64,000 nt of DNA from Caulobacter sp. CCH9-E1 (GCF_001556515.1 NZ_LSJA01000073.1:1-64000), one strand, 5' to 3'. Counted from the first letter of the stretch, positions 25,202 to 34,743 are shown. Program-made: numbers and translations. Notes: generated by a model from the sequence alone, not told the origin.

Positions 25202-26842
25202 TCAGGGGCACGCGGGCGTCGGCCTGGCAAGGACTGGCGAGACCAGGCCCACGTTCCAGTTCCAGGGCTGGTCGCCCGCGGCCTTGCGGCGACAGACCGC
25301 GCGCTCGTGGAGGGCGAACATGCCTGGCATCAGGTTGGTGTCGGCCATCGGCCTGTCGCGGAAGGCCATGTAGGCGCCGGCGGGCTTATAGGCCTCCCAG
25401 GTCGCCTCGCCGCCGGCCTGCGGCCGACCAGTTCGGGCGAAACTGGTCCAGTAGCCGACCATGGCGTCCGACAACGCCCTTTCCTCCGCCGCATCCGGCG
25501 CCTTGGGCCAGCGCGGCGGAACGCGGTCCAGCGACCCGAACATGTAGGGGATTTCGCTGGCGTGGAAGGCGTGCAGCCCTGCCTGATCCATGGCCGGATA
25601 GCCGTGGTCGAACAGATAGAGGAACGAAGGCTGACCGGCCTTGGTCTGCGATCGCGCCAGACGCTCGGCGGTCCAGCCGTACATGGCGTCGCGAGTGGTC
25701 GCCAGAACGCTCTCCTCCAAGGCCGAGGCCGGATAGAGCTTTAGGAAGTCGTCCGCCAGGTCGCCGTAGCGCGCCCTGATCCCCGTCTCATATTCGGCGG
25801 CGGTCTTGGGGGCCGGCGGCGCCAGGAAGCGCAGAGAGCGGATCTCGCCGCTATTGAAGCCGACGAGGATCGGAACCCGCGCCTGCTCGCCGCGATCGAA
25901 CGAGTCGATCAACTGGCGCGTGAGAACGGCGCCGTCCACCGCGCCGAACGGCAGGAAGCCGGCGCGAGCGGCCTTGTCGGTCAGGATCTGCGGGTCCATC
26001 GCCCGCATCGCCGCGAGGCTGGGAGCCGTCACCGCCCCCTGCACATAGACGCCGGCCGCCTCGCCCGACGGCGCGCCGTGACGGGCCGCTTTCAGCTCGG
26101 GGGTGGAGATCATGTAGGCGCTCTGGGCGATCGCCTTCGCGAACAGCCCTCGCGCCGGGGGCGAGACCATCAGGTACATGACGCTGAGCGCCCCGGCGGA
26201 CTCTCCGGCGATCGTGACATTGTCGGGGTCGCCGCCAAATGCGGAGATGTTCGCGCGCACCCACTTCAGCGCCGCGATCTGGTCGAGCAGGCCGTAGTTG
26301 CCGGAAAGGCCGCCCGGGTTCTCGTTGCCCAGGTCTGGATGCGCCATGTAGCCCAACACGCCCAGACGGTAATTGATCGTCACCAGCACCGCGCCGGTCG
26401 CCGCATAACGCGCGCCGTTCTGCAGGGCCGAGCTTCCCGAGCCCGAGGTCAGAGAGCCGCCATGGATCCAGACGATGACCGGAGCCCTGCCCCGGGCCGA
26501 CGGCGTCCAGATGTTCAGCGTCAGGCAATCCTCGCTGGTAGGACCGATCTCGCCCGAATAGACCGACGGCGCCCCAGGCGTGGGCTGGATGCACGCCGGG
26601 CCGAACTGGCTGGCGTCGCGCACGCCCGTCCAGCGCGCGGCCGGCGCGGGCGCACGCCACCGGCCTGGCCCGACCGGGGGCGCCGCATACGGCAGCCCCT
26701 TGAAGGCCAAGGTCCCAGCATCGACGACGACGCCTCGCACCGTTCCGGCCGGAGCGACGACCAAGGGTCGACTCTCGGCGGCATGGGCGCGGCCGGCGAT
26801 CAGCAGCACGGCGACGAGAAGCAGGTTTGTCACGCGGTTCAT
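25202..26842 (-). CDS. Exported type B carboxylesterase
   Basis: 546 residues with a signal peptide (LLLVAVLLIAGRAHAAE), so periplasmic or secreted. Type B esterase features appear in order: FKGLPYAAPPVG, EDCLTLNIWTP, the oxyanion loop WIHGGSLTSG, the nucleophile FGGDPDNVTIAGESAGA, a Glu in GFNSGE, and a catalytic His in LHAFHASEIPYMFG. It hydrolyses an ester of unknown structure. A longer open frame runs upstream to 28087 but is out of frame with the MFS gene; the true start is the ATG at 26842, which overlaps the MFS stop by four bases (ATGA). Fourth intact gene of the operon that starts with the receptor at 32127. Confidence 0.9.
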   Translation of the reverse strand: MNRVTNLLLVAVLLIAGRAHAAESRPLVVAPAGTVRGVVVDAGTLAFKGLPYAAPPVGPGRWRAPAPAARWTGVRDASQFGPACIQPTPGAPSVYSGEIGPTSEDCLTLNIWTPSARGRAPVIVWIHGGSLTSGSGSSALQNGARYAATGAVLVTINYRLGVLGYMAHPDLGNENPGGLSGNYGLLDQIAALKWVRANISAFGGDPDNVTIAGESAGALSVMYLMVSPPARGLFAKAIAQSAYMISTPELKAARHGAPSGEAAGVYVQGAVTAPSLAAMRAMDPQILTDKAARAGFLPFGAVDGAVLTRQLIDSFDRGEQARVPILVGFNSGEIRSLRFLAPPAPKTAAEYETGIRARYGDLADDFLKLYPASALEESVLATTRDAMYGWTAERLARSQTKAGQPSFLYLFDHGYPAMDQAGLHAFHASEIPYMFGSLDRVPPRWPKAPDAAEERALSDAMVGYWTSFARTGRPQAGGEATWEAYKPAGAYMAFRDRPMADTNLMPGMFALHERAVCRRKAAGDQPWNWNVGLVSPVLARPTPACP

Positions 26843-28161
26843 TGAGCGGCCCCGATCCTGGGGCCCTTGCCGAGGGCCCTCGCCAGCAGAAGGAAGAGCG
26901 TGATGGCCACGCCGTAGAACGGGACGAGGGTGAACAGCGCCACCTGCAGCGAGTTGTGTGGATACGCCGCCCGGAAGAAGTCGCTGGCCGCGCCGACATA
27001 GGTCGGGCCCAAGCCCAGGCCGATGAAGTTCATCACCAACAGCAGCAAGGCCCCGGACATCACCCGCTGATTGGGGCGGACCGTGTTCTGAACCAGGGTC
27101 ACGGCGGACGACAGATAGACGTGGTTCAGGCACATGGCCGGCAGCAGGCAGGCCAGGGCTGTCGGCCAGTGCGGCGCGGCCACGAACCCCAGGTAGCACG
27201 GCACGGCCAAGAGCAGGGCGCCGGCGGGCGCCAGGCCGTAGGCGCGCTTGGATTCGCGCGTGAAGCGGTCGATCAGCCAGCCGGAGCCGAAGATCCCCAC
27301 GCTCATGCCGACGCCGACCACGATCGCGTACCAGACGGCGACTTCGCCGAGGGTCATGCCCTTCTCGCGCATCAGGAACAGCGTGGCAAAATTGCCCAGG
27401 CCGTAGGTGACGAACTGCGTTGCGCCGCTGCCCAGCGAAGCCAGCAGTAGCACCGGATGTGAAAAGAACATCTTCAGGGTTTCGCCGAAACCCGCGCGCG
27501 CCTGCGGGACGTGGGCCGTCGCGGGATCGAGACCCCCACGCCGCGGCTCTCGCACCACCAACTTCAGGACCAAGGCGGCGGCGACGCCGACCGCGCCGGT
27601 GATCATGAAGGCGTCGCGCCAGCTGAAGGCGGCGGCCACCGAGGCGCCGAACGCGATGCCGAGGGCCGCGCCCACGGGCGGGCCAAGATTGTAAAGGCCC
27701 AACGCCGTGCCTCGGCGTCCGGGTGGAAAATAGTCGGTGATGATCGCGTAGGACGGCGGCACGCCGCCCGCCTCCCCGAAGCCGACCGTCATGCGTGCGA
27801 TTGCGAAGCCGCTGTAAGATCGGGCCATGCCACAGGCCATGGTCGCCGCGCTCCAGACACCGCAGGCGATGGCCAGTACGGTCACGCGGTTGGTCCGGTC
27901 CGCCAGCCAGCCGACCGGGATGGCGATAAAGCAGTAGAAGGCCGCGAAATAGAGACCGCCCAGGAGCCCCAGCTGGCTGTCGGTGATCTGCAGTGTGTCC
28001 TGAATCGGCTTGGCCAGGATCGATAGCAGTTGCCGATCCAGGAAGTTCAGGACGTAGATGAACCACAGGCACGCCAGGGCCACCCAAGCGCGCCGGTCGG
28101 GTTCCTGCACGGCGGCCGATGGCGCGGTCGTGGGCGCAATGTCTTCGAGCGGACGCGTCAT
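26839..28161 (-). CDS. MFS transporter
   Basis: 440 residues, about 12 membrane segments, major facilitator superfamily. The loop 2-3 signature appears as GWLADRTNRVTVLAIACGVWS, and helix 5 has the GEAGGVPPSYAIITDYFPPGRRGTALG pattern typical of the branch that carries organic anions and spinster-like substrates. It should sit in the inner membrane and import the product released by the neighbouring esterases, though export is not excluded. Four-base ATGA overlaps on both sides (with the serine hydrolase upstream and the carboxylesterase downstream) show a tightly coupled operon. Confidence 0.85.
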   Translation of the reverse strand: MTRPLEDIAPTTAPSAAVQEPDRRAWVALACLWFIYVLNFLDRQLLSILAKPIQDTLQITDSQLGLLGGLYFAAFYCFIAIPVGWLADRTNRVTVLAIACGVWSAATMACGMARSYSGFAIARMTVGFGEAGGVPPSYAIITDYFPPGRRGTALGLYNLGPPVGAALGIAFGASVAAAFSWRDAFMITGAVGVAAALVLKLVVREPRRGGLDPATAHVPQARAGFGETLKMFFSHPVLLLASLGSGATQFVTYGLGNFATLFLMREKGMTLGEVAVWYAIVVGVGMSVGIFGSGWLIDRFTRESKRAYGLAPAGALLLAVPCYLGFVAAPHWPTALACLLPAMCLNHVYLSSAVTLVQNTVRPNQRVMSGALLLLVMNFIGLGLGPTYVGAASDFFRAAYPHNSLQVALFTLVPFYGVAITLFLLLARALGKGPRIGAAQ

Positions 28162-29420
28162 CGTTCCTCCGTCCGCAAGGCGGCGTAGACGCCCCGCTGG
28201 TGCTCAGGCAAAGCCCTTCGTCCGGCCGCGCCGCGCCCGGTGGCGATGGTCGCCCCGGTCTTGGCCGACACCGGCACTTGATGCTGGGTCAGGTAGATCA
28301 TGATCAGGTCGTTGACGGGATCAGCCTGCCACCACGTGCCAAAAATCCCTGGCCAGGTGATCGCGCCTGGCGCACCGCAGGCGTATGGGTTGTCGATCGC
28401 ATCCTCCGCGATCGAGACGCCCAGACCGAAACCATTGCTCCGCCACAGCGGCATGCCGGCGAACGGCGTCTCGCGCTGGCGCTCCGTCAGCCGATTGGTC
28501 CGCATGAGCCGCACGGTCTCGGGCCGCAGCAGGCGGACGCCGTCCAGGGCCCCCTCGCTCAACAGCATTCGCGCGAACCGGTGATAATCGGAGGCGGACG
28601 AAATCAGCCCACCGCCCCCCGGCGTGTAGCTGGGAGGTTCGTCGTACATTTCGGGCTCGAGCTTTGCGAGGCGGTTTGTCGTTTCGTCAAATCCGTAGAG
28701 GCTCGCCAGGCGTGGGCGCTTGTCGTGCGGCAGCCAGAAATCGGTATCCGTCATGCCGAGCGGCTCGAAGATCCGCTCTTTCAGCACCTGACGCAGGGGC
28801 TTGCCGTCGACCCGACCGATCAGGAAACCCAGGACGTCGGTCGAGTGGCCGTAGTGGAAACGGTCGCCCGGCTGATAGGCCAGGGGCAAGCCGCCCAGCG
28901 CCGTCAGCCACTGCCGCGGGCTCATGCGAGTCATGGCCGGATCGCCCAGGGCCTGCTCGTAGGCTTTCTGCAGCGGCCCCTCCGAGAAGAAGCCATAGGC
29001 GAGACCCGAGCGGTGGGTCAGCAGGTCCTCGATCGTGATGGGACGCCGCACCGGGTCGGTCTCATGCAGCGGTCCGGCCGCATCGCGCAGGACTCGCGGC
29101 TGGGCCAATTCGGGGATCCAGCGTCCGATGGGATCCTCCAGCGCGAACTTGCCCTCCTCCATCAGCATCAGAGCCGCGACCGAGGTGATCGGCTTGGTCA
29201 TGGAGGCGATGCGAAACAAGGTGTCGGGCCGCATCGGGTCATGGCTTTCAAGGTCGCGCCAGCCGATCGCGTCGGACTGGACGATCTGGCCGCGGCGCGA
29301 GGTCAGGGTCACCAGACCCGCAAGTTCGCCTCGGTCAACGAAACCTTGGAGCACCGCCCTGGCCTCGGCGAGCTTGGCGGGGTCGAAGCCCTGAGCGCGG
29401 CAGGCGTCGTCGTCGATCAT
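28158..29420 (-). CDS. Beta-lactamase-fold serine hydrolase (EstB-like esterase)
   Basis: 420 residues of the class C beta-lactamase/DD-peptidase fold, most like EstB-type esterases. The SxxK nucleophile is in FRIASMTKPITSVAAL, the second motif is YGHS (Tyr-x-Ser), and a WPGIFGTWW segment replaces the KTG motif, which is usual in esterases rather than true beta-lactamases. Other family blocks are TIEDLLTHRSGLAYGF and GGGLISSASDYHRFARMLL. No signal peptide, so cytoplasmic. Its place between the receptor and the MFS gene fits intracellular ester cleavage of the imported compound. Confidence 0.85.
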   Translation of the reverse strand: MIDDDACRAQGFDPAKLAEARAVLQGFVDRGELAGLVTLTSRRGQIVQSDAIGWRDLESHDPMRPDTLFRIASMTKPITSVAALMLMEEGKFALEDPIGRWIPELAQPRVLRDAAGPLHETDPVRRPITIEDLLTHRSGLAYGFFSEGPLQKAYEQALGDPAMTRMSPRQWLTALGGLPLAYQPGDRFHYGHSTDVLGFLIGRVDGKPLRQVLKERIFEPLGMTDTDFWLPHDKRPRLASLYGFDETTNRLAKLEPEMYDEPPSYTPGGGGLISSASDYHRFARMLLSEGALDGVRLLRPETVRLMRTNRLTERQRETPFAGMPLWRSNGFGLGVSIAEDAIDNPYACGAPGAITWPGIFGTWWQADPVNDLIMIYLTQHQVPVSAKTGATIATGRGAAGRRALPEHQRGVYAALRTEER

Positions 29421-29457
29421 GAAAAAGGGGCGCTCCGGCCGGGTACTGAAGGGAAGG

Positions 29458-29491
29458 CCGCGGGGGCTGGCGGCGACCTAGTCCCCCGCGG
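29458..29491 (-). repeat. 9-bp inverted repeat between receptor and hydrolase genes
   Basis: CCGCGGGGG at 29458-29466 and CCCCCGCGG at 29483-29491, in the 106-base gap after the receptor stop. No T run. It may stabilise the receptor's message end or lower expression of the downstream hydrolase genes; nothing more can be said. Confidence 0.45.
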
Positions 29492-29526
29492 CGGGCGACG
29501 ACCGGGGAGGCGGCCGCCGCCCAGGG

Positions 29527-32127
29527 TCAGAACGTCTTGCGCAGGTTCACCGCGACGAAGCGTCCGATCGGGTTGTAGGCCCCGCCGATGCCGTCCGTGG
29601 CCGGAGCAAATGGCGGCGTCTTGTCAAACAGGTCGTTGACCTGCAGCGACACTTCCGAGCCCTTGATCAGGCCTGTGTCCGGCAGGGTCGTCGAGATACG
29701 CAGGTCCACGGTCGTGTAGGCCTTGGCCTCGTAGACGCCCGTCCCCGTTGGCGTGGCGTAGTTGTTGGTGACGCCGTCGCGATAGTTGACGAAGGCCACG
29801 GCCATGACCGAGCCGGCGGTGAGCCCCGAGGTCGTACGCACGGTTGCCTTGGGCACGCCCAGCTTCAGGGCGTCCGATACCGGGGCGGTCGGCGACAGCT
29901 GGGTGTCGAACTTGAAAATGTAATTGCCGGCGACGCCGCCGAACACGCTGCCGAAGCTGGTGGCGCGCCGATAATTCACATCGAAGTCCAGGCCGCGGGT
30001 CTTGCGCACCCCGAAATTGCCTCGACGCAGGTCCAGGGCGTTGCCGATCGCCGGCAATGGCGTCGGCAAGGTGACCGGCACGCCGAGCGCCAGCAGGCTG
30101 GATAGCTGGGCGGCCGAGGGATTGCGGTAGACAACCGAGGCGAAGGTCGGGTCCGTGAAGACTAGGCTGGTCGGCGGCGTGCCAATCACATCGGTAAAGT
30201 TGATGTCGTAGATGGTCGCGCTGGTTCGGAAGCCCGGCAAGGACGCCGGCGCGAAATCGAACCCGAACGAATAGGTCCGCGCCTTTTCGGGCTGCAGGGT
30301 CTTGTTGCCGCCCAGAAGGAAGACCGTGTTGACCTGGGCCGCGCCGCGCGTCGGATCACGAGCCAGCACGCCGGCCGTCGTGGCGTCGTAATAGTATGCG
30401 CCCACGGTGGCGCCGACGTCCCGGAGGCCCGGCGCCCGGAACGAGCGGCCGTAGGTTCCACGCAGCGTCAGCCCTTCCACCGGGTCCCAGTTGACGCCGA
30501 CCTTCGGATTGCTGGTCGAGCCAAAGTCACTGTACTTGTCGTAGCGACCCGACACCGAAAGCGACAGGCGGCGCATGAACCGCGTCGCATTGGCGTCGCC
30601 AAAGATCGGCACGAACAGCTCGCCATAGATGGACTTGATGTTGCGTCCCAGGTTCTCGGGTACGGGCGTGGCGCCCACGAAGCCCCGCTGCTGGAACGTC
30701 TCGCGTCTGTACTCGGCGCCCGTCGCGACCTTCAGCTCTCCGCCGGGCAGGTCGAGCAGCGCCCCATCCAGCTTGACCGCGGCGAGCTTGGTGCGCTGCT
30801 GAATCGTGACGCTGGTCGAGTAGTTGGTGATGTTGGAGACCACCGACAGGCTCGTCCCCTGGCCGAAGGGATCCAGCGCCGTCGCCGTGGTTGTTCCCGC
30901 CGCCGCCGCGGCCAGGGCCGCGGGATTGATCATCGGCTGATGGGCGACGTGCTTGGCCCAATCATAGGTGCCGTAGGCGCTGAGCTTGAAGTCCTTCGGA
31001 AGGCTGAAGTCCGCGCCCGCCGAGGAGTTGCCGGCCTTCACGCGATAGGTCTGGTCGAAATGGTCGGCGCCGACCAGGTTGTCGGGGCGGAAGAAGATCG
31101 TCGCGGCCGTCGCCGTGGTTCCGGGCGGCGCCTTGAAGAACGGGTTGGCCGCCGTCATCGTCACGGTCTGGGCCGGGATCGCAGCCTGGACCGTGTCCTT
31201 GCGGTCCGAATAAAGCAGCTCGCCCCACAGGGTGACGCGCTCGCCGATCTCCTGACGCGCGCTGGCGAAGCCGCTGTGCAGGCGTGAGGCCGGGACCAGG
31301 TCGACTGGGCCGCCGACGTCGCAATAGTTGGTCGAGTTCGGCGTCAGGCCAGGCGCGCCGTAGACGACTCCGCCGATGACCACGTTTGGCGCAGGACAGC
31401 TGGAGCCTCGCGTATCGACGCCGCCAAAGCCGCGGAAATCAACCTTGCGGTAGTCGCGGTCCGCGCCGGCGACGTTGCCATTCTCCGTATACTGGTAGGC
31501 CGCCAGGATCGAGCCACTCCCCCAGTCGCGGCCGGCCAGGCCGCTGATGCTGGCTGTATGATAGTCGTCGGCCGCGCCGTAACGCGCCGACATCTCGAGG
31601 CCCGAATAGCGCTTGCGGGTGATGAAGTTGACGACGCCGGCGATCGCGTCCGAGCCGTAGATCGACGAGGCGCCGTCCGCCACGATCTCAACGCGCTCAA
31701 TCGCCAGATCCGGCAAAAACGGGAAGTCGGGATTGGTCTCGTTGGCGCCGCCCGCGACGACACGGTGGCCGTTCAGCAGCGGCAGGGTCGCCGTCGCCGG
31801 CAGACTGCGCAGGCCCGGCGCGAACGAGCCGGCGCCCCCGTTATTGGCGCGTGGCGCGGTGTTGAAGCTGTTCAGTTGCGGCACGCTGGCCAGCAGGTCC
31901 GGCGTGGTGGTCGCTCCGATGGTCTTGATGTCGTCGCGCGAGACGCCGATCAGGTTCGAGCCGACCGGCGGGACGCCCCGGATGCTGGAGCCCGTGACCA
32001 CGACGGCCTCAAGCGTATTGTCGGATGCATCGTCTGTCGCCTGCGCCGAGGCGTGTCCGGCGCACAGAACGGCGACCAGAGACGCACTGGACAACGCCAC
32101 GCAACGCGCGGTTTTCCAGGTCTTCAT
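29527..32127 (-). CDS. TonB-dependent receptor heading a catabolic operon
   Basis: 866 residues. A signal peptide (ending AGHASAQA) precedes the TonB box region LEAVVVTGSSIRG. The plug has LLASVPQLNSFNT, LRSLPATATLPLLNGHRV and IEIVADGASSIYGSDAIAGVVNFITRK-like blocks (residues about 60-180), which are typical of Sphingomonas/Caulobacter-type receptors with small organic ligands; the barrel ends in Phe. The ATG at 32127 follows GGGGAGGG, better than the one at 32160. Downstream on the same strand are a serine hydrolase, an MFS transporter, a carboxylesterase and a broken SDR, so its ligand is probably an ester-containing organic compound. A palindromic operator lies 60-91 bases upstream. Confidence 0.85.
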   Translation of the reverse strand: MKTWKTARCVALSSASLVAVLCAGHASAQATDDASDNTLEAVVVTGSSIRGVPPVGSNLIGVSRDDIKTIGATTTPDLLASVPQLNSFNTAPRANNGGAGSFAPGLRSLPATATLPLLNGHRVVAGGANETNPDFPFLPDLAIERVEIVADGASSIYGSDAIAGVVNFITRKRYSGLEMSARYGAADDYHTASISGLAGRDWGSGSILAAYQYTENGNVAGADRDYRKVDFRGFGGVDTRGSSCPAPNVVIGGVVYGAPGLTPNSTNYCDVGGPVDLVPASRLHSGFASARQEIGERVTLWGELLYSDRKDTVQAAIPAQTVTMTAANPFFKAPPGTTATAATIFFRPDNLVGADHFDQTYRVKAGNSSAGADFSLPKDFKLSAYGTYDWAKHVAHQPMINPAALAAAAAGTTTATALDPFGQGTSLSVVSNITNYSTSVTIQQRTKLAAVKLDGALLDLPGGELKVATGAEYRRETFQQRGFVGATPVPENLGRNIKSIYGELFVPIFGDANATRFMRRLSLSVSGRYDKYSDFGSTSNPKVGVNWDPVEGLTLRGTYGRSFRAPGLRDVGATVGAYYYDATTAGVLARDPTRGAAQVNTVFLLGGNKTLQPEKARTYSFGFDFAPASLPGFRTSATIYDINFTDVIGTPPTSLVFTDPTFASVVYRNPSAAQLSSLLALGVPVTLPTPLPAIGNALDLRRGNFGVRKTRGLDFDVNYRRATSFGSVFGGVAGNYIFKFDTQLSPTAPVSDALKLGVPKATVRTTSGLTAGSVMAVAFVNYRDGVTNNYATPTGTGVYEAKAYTTVDLRISTTLPDTGLIKGSEVSLQVNDLFDKTPPFAPATDGIGGAYNPIGRFVAVNLRKTF

Positions 32128-32186
32128 TGAACCCTCCCCTTTTGTTTTTTGCTTGCTCAAGGGGTAGCCGAGGGGCGTCGCGCCGT

Positions 32187-32218
32187 CAATTTCATTTATT
32201 TATCACTAAATGAAATTG
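32187..32218. promoter_or_regulatory. Palindromic operator, probable TetR site (copy 1)
   Basis: CAATTTCATTTA at 32187-32198 and TAAATGAAATTG at 32207-32218: a perfect 12-bp inverted repeat with an 8-base spacer. It is AT-rich and lies between the divergent receptor operon and tetR-type gene. A second, 22-of-26 matching copy precedes the CoA ligase gene. Binding by the adjacent TetR protein is inferred. Confidence 0.8.
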
Positions 32219-32322
32219 TTTATGCGGTTGCTTGACCCCTTGGGGTCGCCGCCGCATCGTCCGATCCTGAATCGGTTGGAGAGCGTCTTCACCGGACGGG
32301 TCCGATCAGGAAGACTGGAGCC

Positions 32323-33009
32323 ATGCCAGCAGCGCCGAAAGCCGAGGGTCGTCGCACGCGCGCCGAACAGCGCGCCACGACCGTCAAGACGATCCTCGAT
32401 ACCGCCGAGGATCTGTTCGCCCAGCTCGGCTATTTCGGGGTGACCATCAAGGACGTCGCCGATCGCATGGGCATCCACCCGGCGCTGATCCACTACTACT
32501 TCGATGGCAAGAAGGCCCTATTCGACGCGGTGTTCGAGCGCCGCGTGGAATACGCTGTCAGCTCGCGGACGGCGGGCCTGGACGCGTATGAAGCCGAGGT
32601 CGGCGATCACCCCACCGTCGAAGGCGCTCTGCGCGCCTATTACGACCAGGCGTTCGACGTCTACATCAACGGCGACGAGGGCTGGCGCAACTTTGGCCGC
32701 ATCTTCGCCCAGGTGAACAACGCTCCCGGCTACGGCGCCGAGAAGATGGACACCTATTTTGATCCGATGGTGCTGCGCCTGATCGGACTCCTGCAGAAGG
32801 CCTTGCCCGACGCTGCGCCCGAAGATCTGTTCTGGAGCTTCCAGTTCACCTCAGGCGCCTATTCGCTGCTGCTGTCGCGGACGGGCCGCCTCGACCGCCT
32901 ATCGGGCGGCCTCTGCAAATCCGACGACTTTCGGGCGGCGCGCGACCGGTTCGTGACCTTCATGGCCGGCGGCTTCGACGCCCTCCACGGGCGAAAGAAG
33001 CCGGCCTGA
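32323..33009 (+). CDS. TetR-family regulator of the adjacent catabolic genes
   Basis: 228 residues. The N-terminal HTH is clear: TILDTAEDLFAQLGYFGVTIKDVADRMGIHPALIHYYFDGKKALFDAVF (about 24-72). The C-terminal ligand pocket is family-specific and gives no clue to the effector. It is divergent from the receptor operon with a perfect palindrome between them and convergent with the CoA ligase gene, eight bases apart. A near-copy of the palindrome precedes the ligase. The simplest reading is a repressor released by the pathway substrate or its CoA ester. Confidence 0.9.
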   Translation: MPAAPKAEGRRTRAEQRATTVKTILDTAEDLFAQLGYFGVTIKDVADRMGIHPALIHYYFDGKKALFDAVFERRVEYAVSSRTAGLDAYEAEVGDHPTVEGALRAYYDQAFDVYINGDEGWRNFGRIFAQVNNAPGYGAEKMDTYFDPMVLRLIGLLQKALPDAAPEDLFWSFQFTSGAYSLLLSRTGRLDRLSGGLCKSDDFRAARDRFVTFMAGGFDALHGRKKPA

Positions 33010-33017
33010 CTCGCTCG

Positions 33018-34481
33018 CTAGGAAAGGACTTTCCCCAGCCGCGCGTCTCGTAGCGCCGCCCGCCGCACCTTGCCGGCCTCGTCACGCAGAGGCTCGGTGG
33101 TGAACTCGATACTGCGGGGCAGCTTGTAACGGGTCAGCCGCTCGGCGGCGAAGTCGAGCAGCTCGTCCGCTTCCAGCCCGCTGTCCTCGACCGCCTGGAC
33201 GATGGCGTGAACGCGCGCGCCCCAATCCTCGTCTGGCAGGCCGATCACAGCGCTTCCGCGTACGGCCGGATGGGCGTCGAGCACCGCCTCGACCTCGGCC
33301 GGATAGATGTTGGCGCCGCCCGAGATGATGAGATCGTTGCGGCGGTCCGAGAGATAGAGATAGCCGTCAGCGTCAACCCAGCCGAGATCTCCGGGCGCCT
33401 CCCACTCGCCGCGCCGGCGGGCCTCGCTGCCCAGATAGTGGTAGGTCGAGCCGGCTCCGCCCTGCGGACGGAAAAACACTTCGCCCACCTCGCCGGGCGG
33501 CGACTCACGGCCCTCGGCGTCGAGAATCTTCAAGGCGTAGCCGTCGCGGACGCGGCCCACCGAGCCGCGATGGGCCAGCCAGTCCGTCCCCGAGATCATG
33601 GTCGAGCCCGTACCCTCGGTGGTCCCATAATATTCCCAGACCCGCTCGCCGCCGAGCCAGTCGATCCAGGCCTCCTTCAGCCATGGCGCGCAAGGCGCCG
33701 CCATGTGCAGCATCATGCGCAGGCTGGGCAGCGGGAAGCCGGACAGAACTTCCGGACCCAGACGCCAGATGCGATTCATCATGGTCGGGACCATCGTCAC
33801 CCAGTTGACGCCGTGCGCCTCAATCAGCTGCAGCGCCCGCAGGGCGTCGAACTTGCTCATTTCGACGATCGTCGCCCCGACGAACAGGCCCATGTGGATG
33901 CAGTGGAACGGGGCGTTGTGATAGAGCGGCCCGGGATTGAGAATGACATCGCCAGGCCGCTGGCCCAGAAAGCCCTCCTGTGGATTCCAGGCGCCCGGCA
34001 TGGCGTCGACGATCACCTTCGGACGCCCGGTGGAGCCGCCGCTGGTCATCGCCTTCCAGTGCGGTGAGATGACCTCGGGCGGGGCGTCGACAGAATAGGC
34101 GTCTAGCGAGGCGCGCCCTTCGGCCACGATCGGGACACCGGATCTCGGCGGGGCGCCGATGAACAGCTTGGGCCGGACGATGTCGAGGATCGCCTCCATC
34201 TCGGGCCGCGCCAGTTTGGCGGCGACGATGTTGGGAATCGCGCCGAGCTTCCAGGCCGCGAAGACGGTCTCGTAGAACTCCGGGCCGTTCGGCAAGGCGA
34301 TGGTGACGAAATCGCCCCGTCCTACGCCGTGCGCCGCGAGCATCCAGGCGCGGCGGTTAGCGCGAGCCTCCAATTCGCCATAGGTGATGCCTTGTTCTTC
34401 CACGATCAGCGCGGCGCGGGATGGGGATTGGCGCGCGTGGTGGGCGAGAATTGAACCGAGCGCGACACGACCGTTCGACAT
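33018..34481 (-). CDS. Class I acyl-CoA ligase (AMP-forming)
   Basis: 487 residues of the ANL superfamily. Motifs in order: MTSGGSTGRPKV (the P-loop equivalent, about 165-176), YYGTTEG (A5), a DLGWVDADGYLYLSDRRND block carrying the ribose-binding Asp and hinge Arg, GGANIYPAEVE, and a C-terminal EAGKVRR lysine. It activates a carboxylic acid to its CoA thioester through an acyl-AMP. The style resembles bile-acid and medium- or aromatic-acid CoA ligases; the exact acid is unknown. The ATG at 34481 follows GGGAGG. An operator copy lies 76-101 bases upstream, so it is probably controlled with the esterase operon and would act on the acid those esterases release. Confidence 0.85.
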   Translation of the reverse strand: MSNGRVALGSILAHHARQSPSRAALIVEEQGITYGELEARANRRAWMLAAHGVGRGDFVTIALPNGPEFYETVFAAWKLGAIPNIVAAKLARPEMEAILDIVRPKLFIGAPPRSGVPIVAEGRASLDAYSVDAPPEVISPHWKAMTSGGSTGRPKVIVDAMPGAWNPQEGFLGQRPGDVILNPGPLYHNAPFHCIHMGLFVGATIVEMSKFDALRALQLIEAHGVNWVTMVPTMMNRIWRLGPEVLSGFPLPSLRMMLHMAAPCAPWLKEAWIDWLGGERVWEYYGTTEGTGSTMISGTDWLAHRGSVGRVRDGYALKILDAEGRESPPGEVGEVFFRPQGGAGSTYHYLGSEARRRGEWEAPGDLGWVDADGYLYLSDRRNDLIISGGANIYPAEVEAVLDAHPAVRGSAVIGLPDEDWGARVHAIVQAVEDSGLEADELLDFAAERLTRYKLPRSIEFTTEPLRDEAGKVRRAALRDARLGKVLS

Positions 34482-34556
34482 GTTGGATACGCCTCCCTGA
34501 CGGCGCCCCACCGCCCTCTTTGGAGCAACTACAGGTGGCCGCGCTCAGGTCAATTA

Positions 34557-34582
34557 ATTAATTTAGTCATGAATAAATGAAA
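34557..34582. promoter_or_regulatory. Probable TetR operator (copy 2) before the CoA ligase
   Basis: Read on the minus strand it matches the core of the first operator (32190-32215) at 22 of 26 positions, starting TTTCATTTATT and containing ACTAAAT. The dyad is less perfect than in copy 1. The rest of the 262-base gap (34482-34743) shows nothing else. Confidence 0.75.
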
Positions 34583-34743
34583 AGCTGAATCGGCGCCGTC
34601 GCGCGCTGGCGCACCCGCAGCGCTAATAGCGACGCAGCTGCGCCAATAGACGCCCTTCCAGAAACGCGACGTCAGTTGAGGCGCGACGCAGCCTCGCCCC
34701 GCCCGAAGCGGACCTGGACAACCGTATGAATCGGCGGGATGGG

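Noticed and set aside
26843..28087. Upstream extension of the carboxylesterase frame to 28087
   Set aside because: It lies in another frame of the MFS gene and has no domains. The true start at 26842 has a signal peptide and an ATGA overlap.
28158..29420. True beta-lactamase
   Set aside because: SxxK and Tyr-x-Ser motifs are present, but the KTG motif is replaced by a WPGIFGT-like segment and there is no signal peptide. The esterase reading fits the operon better.
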